Of a DNA stretch of 64,000 bases, positions 21,701 through 33,700 are shown piece after piece. The notes beneath the pieces were generated by a model. That model saw nothing but the letters and a program-made list of their open reading frames with translations. It did not search any database and was not told where the DNA came from. The stretch spans positions 4,774,001 through 4,838,000 of the forward strand of contig NW_024037050.1 of the NCBI RefSeq assembly GCF_015706575.1, read 5' to 3'. How positions within the stretch are numbered: position 1 is the first letter of the stretch; every line of letters starts with the position of its first letter. This DNA is from Patiria miniata. Its lineage: Eukaryota; Echinodermata; Asteroidea; Valvatida; Asterinidae. The translations under genes and the position numbers were made by a program.

Positions 21701-24700
21701 AAAACTGTATTGGAAAGAGTAATTCTGTTAGCATTGTGGATAATTTTGGTGAAAGCCCGATCTCACAATATTTCAGCAGTTATACTACAATTTACGACAT
21801 CATCAACGAACTTAACGAGACTTGAAATGAAGTATTTTAAAACATACTGTCTATGCCTCTAAACTGTACGAATCTACTAAAATAAAATAAAAAACCATTT
21901 GGCTTCATTTCAAAATCACATCCCCGATAATGTCCATGCTAGGGGTATCTCTTAACACTTGAGGGCGCTGTTGCCGTTTTGAATCAGTAAGCACTTCTTC
22001 AGGCAACTTTTTGCGAAACCTTTGCCTTAGAGAAAACGCAGTGTTGCTCATGAATATGGAAATTCACATTGACATGTACAAAGGGCCCTTAAATGACCCC
22101 TGGTCCTCGAATTGGCAATAATTAATTTTAAAACATCTTAAAATCGGACTAATTAAGGTGCAATTTACACAATTAGGATTGCAACATGTCTCCGTCTCAC
22201 ATGATGATGAATGCCAAACCGCCTTTGGTGCGATAGTGCATATAACCTTATCTACGCAGGCCGTAGAGTTGCTTTAAACCACATTATAAATTCGGTAGTG
22301 TTGAGGGTTGAACACAATGATATTTAGTAGTGTGCCAAGCCCATGACATAATGGTCAAGATGAATGAACCCTCGCTGTCTGCTTCTTCATTTTGGCAGAA
22401 CACACTACTTGGGCCGACATGTAGTGACGACCAATTTAACGTATGAAGTCCTTTAAAATATTCCCAACGCTGTGCAATAATTCAGGGTTAGTATAAATCA
22501 ATTACAGTTCAGTTTTGTTGTTGTAATCTTTTGCAGATATGCCAGTTTTAAATTCGATCTTGATTTTGACCAATCAAAATAAAAGCATCAAGATGAGGTC
22601 TAAAATGTAAAGAAAAAACACGAAGAGGAAAGAAAAATATTTGTTTAACCACCGGCTAATAAATAACGTTACATATAGTGGGACTATTTAAACCACTGAC
22701 TAGGACATAATTTAGTTTACTTTTGTTGTCCCAGACCCGCATAGTATTGGGTTTTTTTTTTTAATGTTTTTGTGTTTTTACTTGAGTTTTTTTGGGTGTC
22801 CTTCCACTGATTGACTTCACATACGTACATGCTCTCATCGTACACTCATCCACTCATTAATCATGTTTTTACCTAATCGTAATTTCTGAAGTTCGCTATG
22901 CTGAGTTGCCCTGCTGTCATCGTCTTTATTGTATAGCTTTTTGGTCTGTATTGGTCTTGTTATTTTTGTATTTCTAGTTTTTGGATTTGTCGTGTACATG
23001 TTTATATGTTTTTCCTGTTCTTGTTTGTGTGCTGTTGAGGTGGAATAAATTATAATAATAATAATGACATATCTAGATATACGAGCTACACATAAACAGG
23101 TGTTATATATCGGTTCATGCGTTCTCTACCTACTTAACATTTGCCTCAGTGGAGTACCTGCATATATGATTTAAAAAGGCAATAAATCAGGATGTTTCTC
23201 AAAATGTCTGATTGTTTCATATAAAGTAGTACATGTAGTAGTAGTAGTAGTACGGTAGAATGGTAGTGAGTGCTCATGAAACCCAGCCATAACAACACAC
23301 ATTGTGTTTGGATATTGGTATGAATGCTGTCAATTTGCATGCTCAGGGTGACCGTAAGGTCAGAGCCAAATTCTGCTAAATGCACATCAAAAATCTGTCA
23401 GATTTATCACAAATCTGCCAAATTCCCCAGCTCGAAATACAATATAAACACTTAAAATCACATGCAGATTGGTAGTATTGCCTTAATTAAGATTCAAATT
23501 ACATAATAAACAATCTAGTCACACGGCACACGAGTGTGCCGTGTGTAAAATTATTGGTAAATTTTGGGCAAAACGCGGATCCGCGGCCACGACGAAGTCC
23601 GTTTCCCAGTGAACCTCAGCAACTAGACCCAGTGGCGTCGCCAAGGGGGGGCCAGGGGGGGCACGTGCCCCCCCTGGAAAACCTAGTGCCCCCCGAGTGC
23701 CCCCCCCCCCATCAAATGCTGGTGCCCCCCCCCCCCTATCCTCTGCAAAATTCTGCGCGTTGTTAAAATCATTACCTCAAAAATAACAATTTCTGGAGAT
23801 ATCTTCAGATCGAATTTAGCATCAAATGTGGCACCATTTTGCATCTAGCCCATCCTCCGTATGCGAAAATTTTCCAAAGGGGAGGGGGGCACCCCCTCCC
23901 CTTAGACCCCTCCCCCAGGACGGCGATCCGTATCCACCTAAGTGCCCCCCCCCCATCAAATGCTGGTGCCCCCCCTGTGCCCCCCCCCCCCCCAGACTGA
24001 AAAGTCTGGTGACGCCACTGACTAGACCAGCCAACCTGTCCAATTATGCAAGGGTTTGTTTGAAAGGATTGAAGCTTTTTAAACAAATGTAACCTTTTTC
24101 GTTCAAATTTGCTGTTTCCTGTCCAATAACCATTTTTGCAGAATTCTGCCAGAAATCTGCCAACGAAATCAATTCTGTCAAACAGGTTTTTTTTTTTTTT
24201 TTTGAATCTGTCAAAGTTAGCCGGAAAATCGGCTAAAACGGTCACCGTGTGTATGCTTGAGATGTCAACAGTCTGGTAAACAGTCTGGTTCCGATAAATA
24301 TGAACCCTTATAACTGTGGTCAACTTGCCTTTGTAATCCATTAATTAAGGCCCCTACACTTTTATTGGAACTACGGGAACTCTTCATAGACCAATATGTT
24401 GTAGGAACATCGTGTGAAATCGTAGCAGAAAACTGTACCCGTCAGTCGAATATATTTTCATGAATAAAATTGATGAGAGGTTCTTGGTTTCGCCACCTTC
24501 CAGAAACCAGTCTTGCTGTCCTCGTAGCCCTTGCCTCGTTATATTGTTCTTTGGCTTCATCTTATTTTTGAAATTATTGTTCACGTTAACTGACAGCTGT
24601 CTCGGATCTTCAAAAATATATCAAGTATCCGAGCGTGTCGAGGTATATTTTTAAGAAAAAATGTCAAACCTTTTCCTAATTTGATGGTTTGCAACACCTG

Positions 24701-27700
24701 AATATCTGCTTGCAAAACACAAATATAAAAGTTGCTCCATGGAAACAATAGTTCCACAAAGGCGACCGTCTGCAGTGGAATAAAAATAACGATAATACTT
24801 TCCAATCCAAAGAAAGTACTCATGTATTTCGCTTGAAGCACCTTCCTATAATTCATCATTATGCAAATCTGTCCATGCTTCACTGGTCCGCTACTTCCAT
24901 CAGGATCAATATTTTTTGGCTTGTGCTTTTTTGATGAGGCCATGAGAAAAAAAATGTGATACCCAGGAGCATGCAATATAGAACCAGCGGAGCAAGACGG
25001 AGCCTATAAAAAGGACGTCCACTGTCGTGCTGCTTAATAATATCGCGCGATTGATGAGGACCATCGTACATGTGGTGCGTACGTGCGGCAAAACCATTAC
25101 ATTTCCAGCATCATCGCACAACGCCAGCAGTATTCGTGTGACATCTCCGGGTATCTGGCCATCATCAGTCCGGATTTCAGTGCAGGATTTCGCTCGGTTT
25201 ATCTCGACATCGCATCAATTTGTGACAGCATCATGGCCGCAGGTACGCGTAGGTTGTCCTACTACGACAACTTCTTGAAGAAATACCCAGGAGTGGCTAA
25301 GGGAAACCTGAAAATCGACGCGGCTAAATTCGCCGAGATATGGCAGCACTATGACTCCAACAGTAAGTCTGCGTTCAAGCAAATACCAGCACTTGATGTA
25401 GTATGCATGCGACGACAGTACTATCTATCGCAATGACCTCACGATTGCTTCAACATAATCTTTATGACTTCACCTTTTTTTAAGCCAAAGAAACAAAAGC
25501 CTTTACTGACGAAAATCATGACTAGTGTGACTGAACAAGCAGTTCATTTAGTTCATCCTGTATATATCAAAAAAGTAGAGAATGCATAATGCTAAACAAA
25601 GGAGAATTTAAACGTTCAACTGCCTTCAACGTTTAAATTACGTTTAGTCTTGTGTTAATACCATAGAGCTGTATAATAAAGAAGCTCTATGGTTAATACC
25701 CAGAGCTATTTATGGCCGTTTGTTGTTTTAATGCGAAACTATATATTACAATTCATGTTGAATTTATTCAAATATAGAATCACTGAACTTATGGCGTTGT
25801 TTATGGCCTAATTTACACAATCCAACGGATTGAATTTCCGTTTGTCGATTCTTTGATGTTTTTCCTTTTGACAAATTATCAAAAATATCCCACATGTTTT
25901 TTTTTTCTCTTGTTTTTAGACCAAAGTGGTTTCTGTGGTAGGGTAATTACTATACCTGATGTGTCATATAGTCTCACTATATTCATGCGTAGGCTAGGCG
26001 CGGCAGATATGACACTGTACGGCCCTGGCTGCATAATAAGGTCATATGCATAATGGATCGCACTGAGCCTGATGCAACGGTTTGGTAATAATGCACAGTG
26101 AATAAATGGCAAATGCATTGTGTTTATGAAATGACGATTGGTTTAGCATGAGGGTTTTGATTAAACTTGAAGTCATCAAAGGCGCACTTTGATTCGTAGA
26201 TAATTAAGTGCATTTTATCAACCCTTTTAAAGGCGTGTGCAGTAGATGCAATGAACACGGTAGCTATTTCTGAACATTTAGTTGTATGGTTGGCCCTAGT
26301 ATATAGCATACAGAGGTACTTCGTGCTGTACATTGGTTTCTCTGTGTATTATTTCATCTTCTGTGTCGTCTCATCGACGTTAATGCGTTCCTTATGTTCT
26401 GACCGACACGCATAAATGGTATTCACCAATATTAGCTTAGTGTTGATGTGCGTAGCACTGTGTGTAGAAGATTCATTTGTCAATTATCAATATCACATAT
26501 ATTCGTTGAATTTTAAAGAAGTTGGCTATTTGCTACACCTTCCATAGAAACATTGCATTCCCAATTACAGTGCCTTCGACATGTCGTCGACGATTGCTAG
26601 AGTTTTAACCCACCCCCCTATTTTTATTTGGCGTGAGTTGGCAGAAGATAATTCACTTCTCAAAGGGACATTGTCAAAAAAAGGGAAGCTATTTAATTAA
26701 ACAATTGATAATTCTTTATAGACACCAACCAAAGTTAATTGAAATATATATACCGTCAGAATTTTAATAATTCAATCAATGACCATTTCAACGCTGAATC
26801 AATCATCTCCTTTTCTGTATTTTGTTTTACAAGCATTCAAAAACATTCAAATCAAACTATTTAAAACAAGGTAAGAAGGCAGTATTCACATTTTTTTCCC
26901 AGTGAAAAATTGTGTCCGAAGTCCCAACCCAATATATCCCCAGCCAGTATGTGCTTACGAAATGCTTTAACAGAAAACCGGGGAGGAACCGATGAACTGT
27001 AAGGGTGGTACCTGTACATGTGTCAATGTGTTTACCTTTCAAATATCTACCAGGTATTTTGCGCAACCCGTCGTTCATTGCTAGCTGGTACGAAAGTACA
27101 CGCGAATGTAATTTTACCAGCTTGTTTGCTCGATGCTCTGCTTCCAGAATGTCCGAGGGATCAGATGCAATATATGTTGCTGGTATGTTATCAATATATA
27201 ATAATTGTTAAACAAAACCCCCAGCTCAATTCCTCCCTAAACGCTGTTTTTTTTTGCATAATTTATTTCAATTCCTGAAGATCCTATCTTAACACTTTTT
27301 TTCAGCGCGCACCATGACAAAAAATAACAGGGACTTGTTTACAATGTAATGCGGGCAATACCATTTATGAGTTTTCGTAAATCGTAACTGATATCTTGAG
27401 CTACACGGGAAATATGGAAACCCTAAAATACTACAAAGAACGGAAATAGTATAATCTTGAAATAGAATGAGGAAAAGCGTTCGTGTGATATTTATTTAGT
27501 TATTTATTTATTTCAAAATCTTTATACAGGATACAAAATATCAGCTCAAAGGCTGTTTTACATTATGGTCCTAGTGATAAGAAATAAAAACATTTAAATA
27601 ATAGTTAGAGAAAAAAACCCAGCAATTAAAATGATAAAATAATAAAATAAACAATCAACAATGAAGATAACAAGAGTAAAAAAGAATAACTATTATGATG

Positions 27701-30700
27701 GTAAAAATGTACATTAAAAAAAGACATTCCTTCAACCCCCTTTCCCCACCCTTTACGTTTATAAAACCGTTAATGTTTCATTCTTTACCTAAGCAGGTAA
27801 GTTGTTCTGTAAAATAGCACTGGTAAAATTGTAAACAAAAAATTGTTAAAATTATGAGCATAAAAAAGTACTTTAAAAATAGAGTTTCTTATACATATAT
27901 GTAAAACCATCAATAGAAGATGCATTCTGGACCTTAGCAGGGAAGCTGTTTCATATAACCGCACCAGAATAATTAAAAGATTGCTTAAAACATTCAATGT
28001 TAGGTTTAGGGGGGACAACATGAAGAGAATCAGCGTTCCTTGTATTAAATCCATGTCTATGATATGACCGGTGCGATCACATACGCCGTATCATAGATAA
28101 TTATGAAGAGAAAGCCAATTCGTTTTTGTTTGTATATCTCTCAAGCGACAAGGGACTGTATAATATTGTTGCAACTGACGAGGCCAATTGATTAGTTGAA
28201 GCCATCAGGCCGAATCCCCAGGGATGCCATGCGATGCGCATCCGGTCGTTTGAAAGCATTTGCTTGTCTGCGGGATACGAGGTTGATTAAGTCGGCCTTG
28301 GGAGAAGAGAAGACAGCAGAAAACGAGGAGAATGATAATGAACTTGACAGATTGCAAATCCGGTTACAGCCCGATAGGCCGATGGTTCGATAGTCTGAAG
28401 GTAGTCGATATTCCGAGGGCCCATAGTCCGAAGGGCCCATTAGTCCGAAACCAGAAGAATGTTAAATATAGTCCAAAGGTTCGGTTGTCCGAATCGACAA
28501 TAAGGTCCGATAGTCCAAATTGACGATACGGTTCGATAGTCCGAATTGACAATAGGAAGTTGTCGATTCGGACTATCGGACCTAATTGTCGACTCGGACT
28601 ATCGGACCATATTGTCGATTCGGACTATCGGACCATACTGTCGATTCGGAATATCGGACCTTATTGTCGATTCGGACTTATGAACCTTCAGACCAGTGAA
28701 CCTTATTTTCGTTTTGGACTATTGAACCTTTGGACTGATTAACCTTATTCTAAATTCGGACTACCGAACCTTCGGACTAATGAACCTTCGGACTTAATTA
28801 AGAACCTCGGACTATTGCTTCAGATGTTCGGATTCACGAACCTTATTTCATTTTCGGACTAACGAACCCCCTCTTATGGGAATTTTGTGCTTTCGGGCTA
28901 TCGAACCTTCGGACTAAAGAACCTTCGGATTATCGAACCTTCGGACTATCGGGCGGACCTCGTACAGGTTGGCTTTAATATGTATGGAAGAACTTTATTT
29001 ATTAAGAACCTTTGTTTGGCAGTGAGCCTCGTTATCAGTTCCAATCATGGCGATGTGTTCAAAGAGCGAATGGTGTTCTCATCGGGGCCGTATCATAAGT
29101 CCAACGCCTCATAAGTCCGACGCCTCATGTCCGACAATTAATGATGCTATTTCGGGACTTATGAGGCGTCTGAGCTATGAGGCGTCGGACTTAGGCGGCG
29201 TCGGACCTATGAGGAGGAATAAATAAATGTTATGTCTCATAAGTCCGACGCCTCATTAGTCCGACACTAATATGAGGCGTCGGACCTATGAGGCGTCGGA
29301 CTTATGAGCGGACCCCTTCTCATCGCTACGGATGCCTAATACATACTTCTTTAGCGTCGTGAAAACAGTACAGCCTTAGGGTTTTTTTGCGCTACTTTCA
29401 TTTCGACATCTATCAGTTTATTAGCAAATATTGGTTGGCAAACTAATTCCTTTGAAACAAGCGTTCATGATATTTACACCCGCAGTGTTTAGGATGTGTT
29501 TACTTTATTTTGTACTCACGTTGTGTGTTTTACAATATAATTATGGTGTTGACGTCTATGTGTGTAAATTGTGTGTGACTGTGTGTCCCTGCAGACCTAC
29601 AGTCAGCACAGTTACAGTGCAAAGAGCAATAATGGGCGTTGGTATGTGTTGTACTGATATTGAACATAATGTATTCTGGGATGCAACAATAATGCAGCAG
29701 TATGGTCACAGCAGGACTCATTAGCCCTAACAATCCCGAAAATCCTCACATTTTAAAATGATTTTTTTTCACACACCGTAGTGAGTTAATAATCTATCTA
29801 GACACGAACACACGATGTGACTATCGATCACTCAATTTCTTCATGAAACGGGTTACCATGTACCAGCATGTTGACGTTCCATTAGAATGCATAATGAGCT
29901 ATAGGGTAGTGTTAGGCCAATTACCATTGGCGACAAAGCGGAACCCTAATGATGCCATGAACAGTATCGGATAGCATAGCATACCAGGTGCGGTTCTGGA
30001 GTGTCGAAATTGCTATCACTTCCTCAAACATTAATATAAACAAGGTTGAGCTGTGCTTAAGATTTATGGAGCATTACTAATGTTGCTTGCGTTGTGACTT
30101 CGAGCGTGATCTCGGCATTGCTATGGCACATGCAGTTTTATGGCCATTGACTATAGACCATTATCGTGTTGCAGCCATTTGTTTTTTTCCCCATTCAAAT
30201 CAATATAACCAAAGCGAGGCTGGAGGGGAAAATAGTCTGGTTCCTTTTTTGCACAAAAAAACATTATCATACTGTTATTGGATACAGGGAAAATGACTAA
30301 AATGGTGGAAGCATGATATAGGTCTATAACCTCCATCGAATACATAAATACGTAACATAATATAAGACATAGCTCAGTTGGTCGAGCGTCGAATAAACAG
30401 TGTAGGCAATAATTTACACATTTATCATAATTGAACAATACGTTGTTGGAACACAGAGCTACAAAGGAGTAAGCTGTGAATGACTCATTAGATTCTAGGG
30501 TGTACAGGTTCGCGGGTACACCATGGACACATCTCTTAAGTTGTGACGAAGTGTTGGCTCTGAAAAGACTCAAGAGAGCCGTCGGTGAGAATATGATCTC
30601 GCATAGATTCTTTTAAAACCGCATTCTGCGTACCTCGCCCCTTCCCCAACTTTGTCATTTGAGATAGACGAATCCTTGAGGCAATCGTGCTTCAGCGTGA

Positions 30701-33700
30701 ACGAGTTGCTGGAAAAATCACAAACGAGTTGAGAGAGGCCTTGGGAGGTAAATGGGAAGGTTTTTTTTTCTTTGAGGGAGCAGACCATCCCCACCCCTGC
30801 ATATCTCCAATCCAAAACACAAGTCACCTGTTACAGTAGTTCTTGAGCAACTGGCATAAATGGCATCTTCACGTCCGTTAATAAAATGCCACATCTTGCC
30901 TATAAATCGCAATCGATTTATACCACAGGAAGGACAAGAAAGCCTCCCAGCACGAGGAAGCCAGTTGCCTCCATCTTTACCCATTCTATATAACTTTTTA
31001 ACCCGTCGGTATAAGGTTACATTGATTGTAATGCGATACAAAATCCATCGTTGTGAACTTGGGTTGCCTGACCCCATTAGTAATTAAAACACTCGCAGTT
31101 CGAGTTTGCCCACAGTGCATGCATCTATAATGACGAGGACGCCCGTCTTCCGAGCATTTTGTAGATGGTTGACCAGTTGTTTTCCGATCCATTTTATTAT
31201 TACTGAGAAAAGTAGAGATATTCGGATGACCAGCTTTACTCACAATGAATAATGTCCGATACAAAACGCGTGACTTTGCATATCCCAATGCTATTTACTG
31301 GAGTTTTATGCAAGCCATTATGGCACATGTGTCGAGTTGACTTTATTATTGATGACTATATTGGAACACCAGCCTTATTTTGACAAACTGCAAGATGTGG
31401 CGCCAGTGGAGTTCATGTATTTATACATCAAATCCAATCATTAACCTTGCTGGTACAACAAAAACAAAGAGAGTGAAAACCCCATCAAGTTGATAGGTTT
31501 ATCATTTTTTTATTTGGAACTTCGGATTGTGGCGCATAACCATCTATGTTTTAATAATATACAGATGGTTACAGAATGCCTTGTCATAACAAGCATGCAA
31601 TTAGGTAATGAAAATGGTTATCCTCTTTAATACAAATTATCTGTACAACCCTGTGCCATTATACTCGATGGCATCATTCTGTCCTGAAGTATCTTGTCAT
31701 AATGTCTTTATCAACGTCATTTTTCCTGCAATACATGTTATGTCATTTACAAACTCTCGATCAATGTCCACAATGCCACAAAGGCATAATGAGATGTGAC
31801 TGTGACTTTGATGAGTTCAGTAAAATTATGCACATGTTGTGTGCAAAATGTGTCACCTTCAATAAAGAAGCGTGTAGGACACAGCAAATGCGATCTAAAA
31901 AAATATACTTTGCAAAATCATGAACCTTGTTGCAGACTAATAAAAATATATTATGCAAAACCATGAGCCTTGTTGCAGACTAATATCGGTCGGTGTTTTA
32001 CCCGAACTTTGACCCGTGACGATCTCTCAACGATTAAATGGCGGATTTGGGGGTCTTTTAATACGGATCATACAATCTGATTCTTAAATATGAAGTATAG
32101 GCTCTTTTGGCAACCACCCCCGCCAACAATGGCGTCGTCACAAAAGGTTCGGTGTTTTTAAGCATGCTGAAGCTGCCTGTGAGGAAATAGAAATGATAAA
32201 AAACATTACCAACAGCTGTACTAGTTTCATTGTATTAATTACTTTTACAGTGGTTGCCTGGGGGTATCTTTTATATGGTTGAGATAGTAGTCAGTTGTAT
32301 TCCAGTATTGTGGTCAGCTGACAGCTTTATGCTCCAGTAATGTCAGCGAAGAATTTCAAAAAGATATTTAATTAGAATCGAGCGACCCATTTATTTACAG
32401 GCATTTAAACTGGACTAATTTTTACACGAATATCAACATACCACCCGATTGTGCATTACTGTTACGGGCACGCATAATTACACTGTCCTCTACAATGCAG
32501 GCGGGTAGCAGCTGACGGCTGTTACCGTTTCAGGGAATGGAAAGTACAACTACCTTTTTAATTAAGTCTGATAACCTTGAAGGGCTAGGTTGTAGCATGG
32601 AGGAAGGAATATTATGGTTGTAGCAACCAGTGGCGTATCTAGCTTTTGATGTCGGGGGGGGGGGGCATATTGTTTATTGTTATGCATACTGGAAAATAGA
32701 TGTCGATTTTGAAGGCGCATTGTCATGGTTTTGGAATTTGGTTGTGTGTTTTTTTGTTCATGTCATAACTCTCTAACCATTTATGGGAATAGTTACTGAA
32801 AAAAATCTTACACAAAGATCAGCCGGGGGCAAGGTGCCCCCTGCCCCCCCCCCCCTTGGATACGCCACTGGTAGCAACGCCCTTAGTTATGACATTCAAT
32901 CGTTCATTTACAAGCGAAAGTACAGATGGGTATTTTGAGCAAGCACAACCTCTGTCATATTTTGATGTATCGCTGATTATAATGCAAACTGGTGATGTTC
33001 CACTTTTTGCGTGTTATCTTTCATGCAGATAGCGGCTATATCGACGATGAGGGACTGGACAAATTCTTCCGAGATCTTCTCATGACCACGACTGCCGCTT
33101 CGGTGAGTTTCTTCGGTATGATGACGTCACAATGACGTATCTTTTAAACAGGACTAAGAACCTCTCTATACACTCAATGAATCCCACGCAATTTAAAGTT
33201 TAAAGTTACATCCCCGTGCTCTTCAACGAATTTGACTTTGTTTCTAATAATGCATTTTAAATTGTTTGTTTCACTCCAATATAGATTACTCCTGAGCTGG
33301 TAGAGGATCTCAAGGAATGTTTCATGGAATCTTATGACGATGCCAAAGACGGTAGAATCGCCATTACAGAGGTAACGTTGACAATCTGCATCGATTTTTG
33401 GTGTCTTATTGGTACGAAAGTACGATGGGTTGAAGCTGTAGTATGCTGCGAGAGAACCAGAGCCTAACACACGGGTATCCAGATACAAATGCAATTTTTA
33501 AATTTTGGTCAAAGACCGAATTATTATTTTTATTATTTTGTGTTTTGAATATAACGACTTTTCCCCCTGAAATGATGATGGTGATTTTTGTCTGTTTTCT
33601 CGTGCATATTTTTGTTCATTCATGTAGGCAGGAAAATGTCTTTGTTTCCTTTTATTTAAACGGTAAATGATCATTGGTGGACAGCTGAATTTAGTGATGT

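Larger units (their letters stand above)
15754..25004 (+). other. Secretagogin intron 1, 5' part (repeat-rich)
   Basis: Holds a 37-bp tandem duplication (17,815-17,890), the 130-bp hairpin at 17,919, mariner-type MITEs at 19,914 and 20,455, a LINE-like tail at 22,725 and a nested insertion at 23,346. No other gene recognised. Open frames at 16,418-17,031 and 21,287-21,625 have no family resemblance. Confidence 0.6.
25363..33028 (+). other. Secretagogin intron between exons 1b and 2
   Basis: Contains a LINE 3' fragment (27,490-28,190, minus), two foldback satellites (28,380-28,960 and 29,090-29,310), a 173-bp MITE (30,154), a tRNA-like A-box fragment (30,369) and the hAT-like MITE at 32,628. 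No further exon recognised. Confidence 0.6.

Noticed and set aside
23805-24341. Minus-strand open frame of 178 codons, Gly-rich
   Set aside because: It reads through the poly-C hAT-like MITE. Gly runs come from the C tracts.
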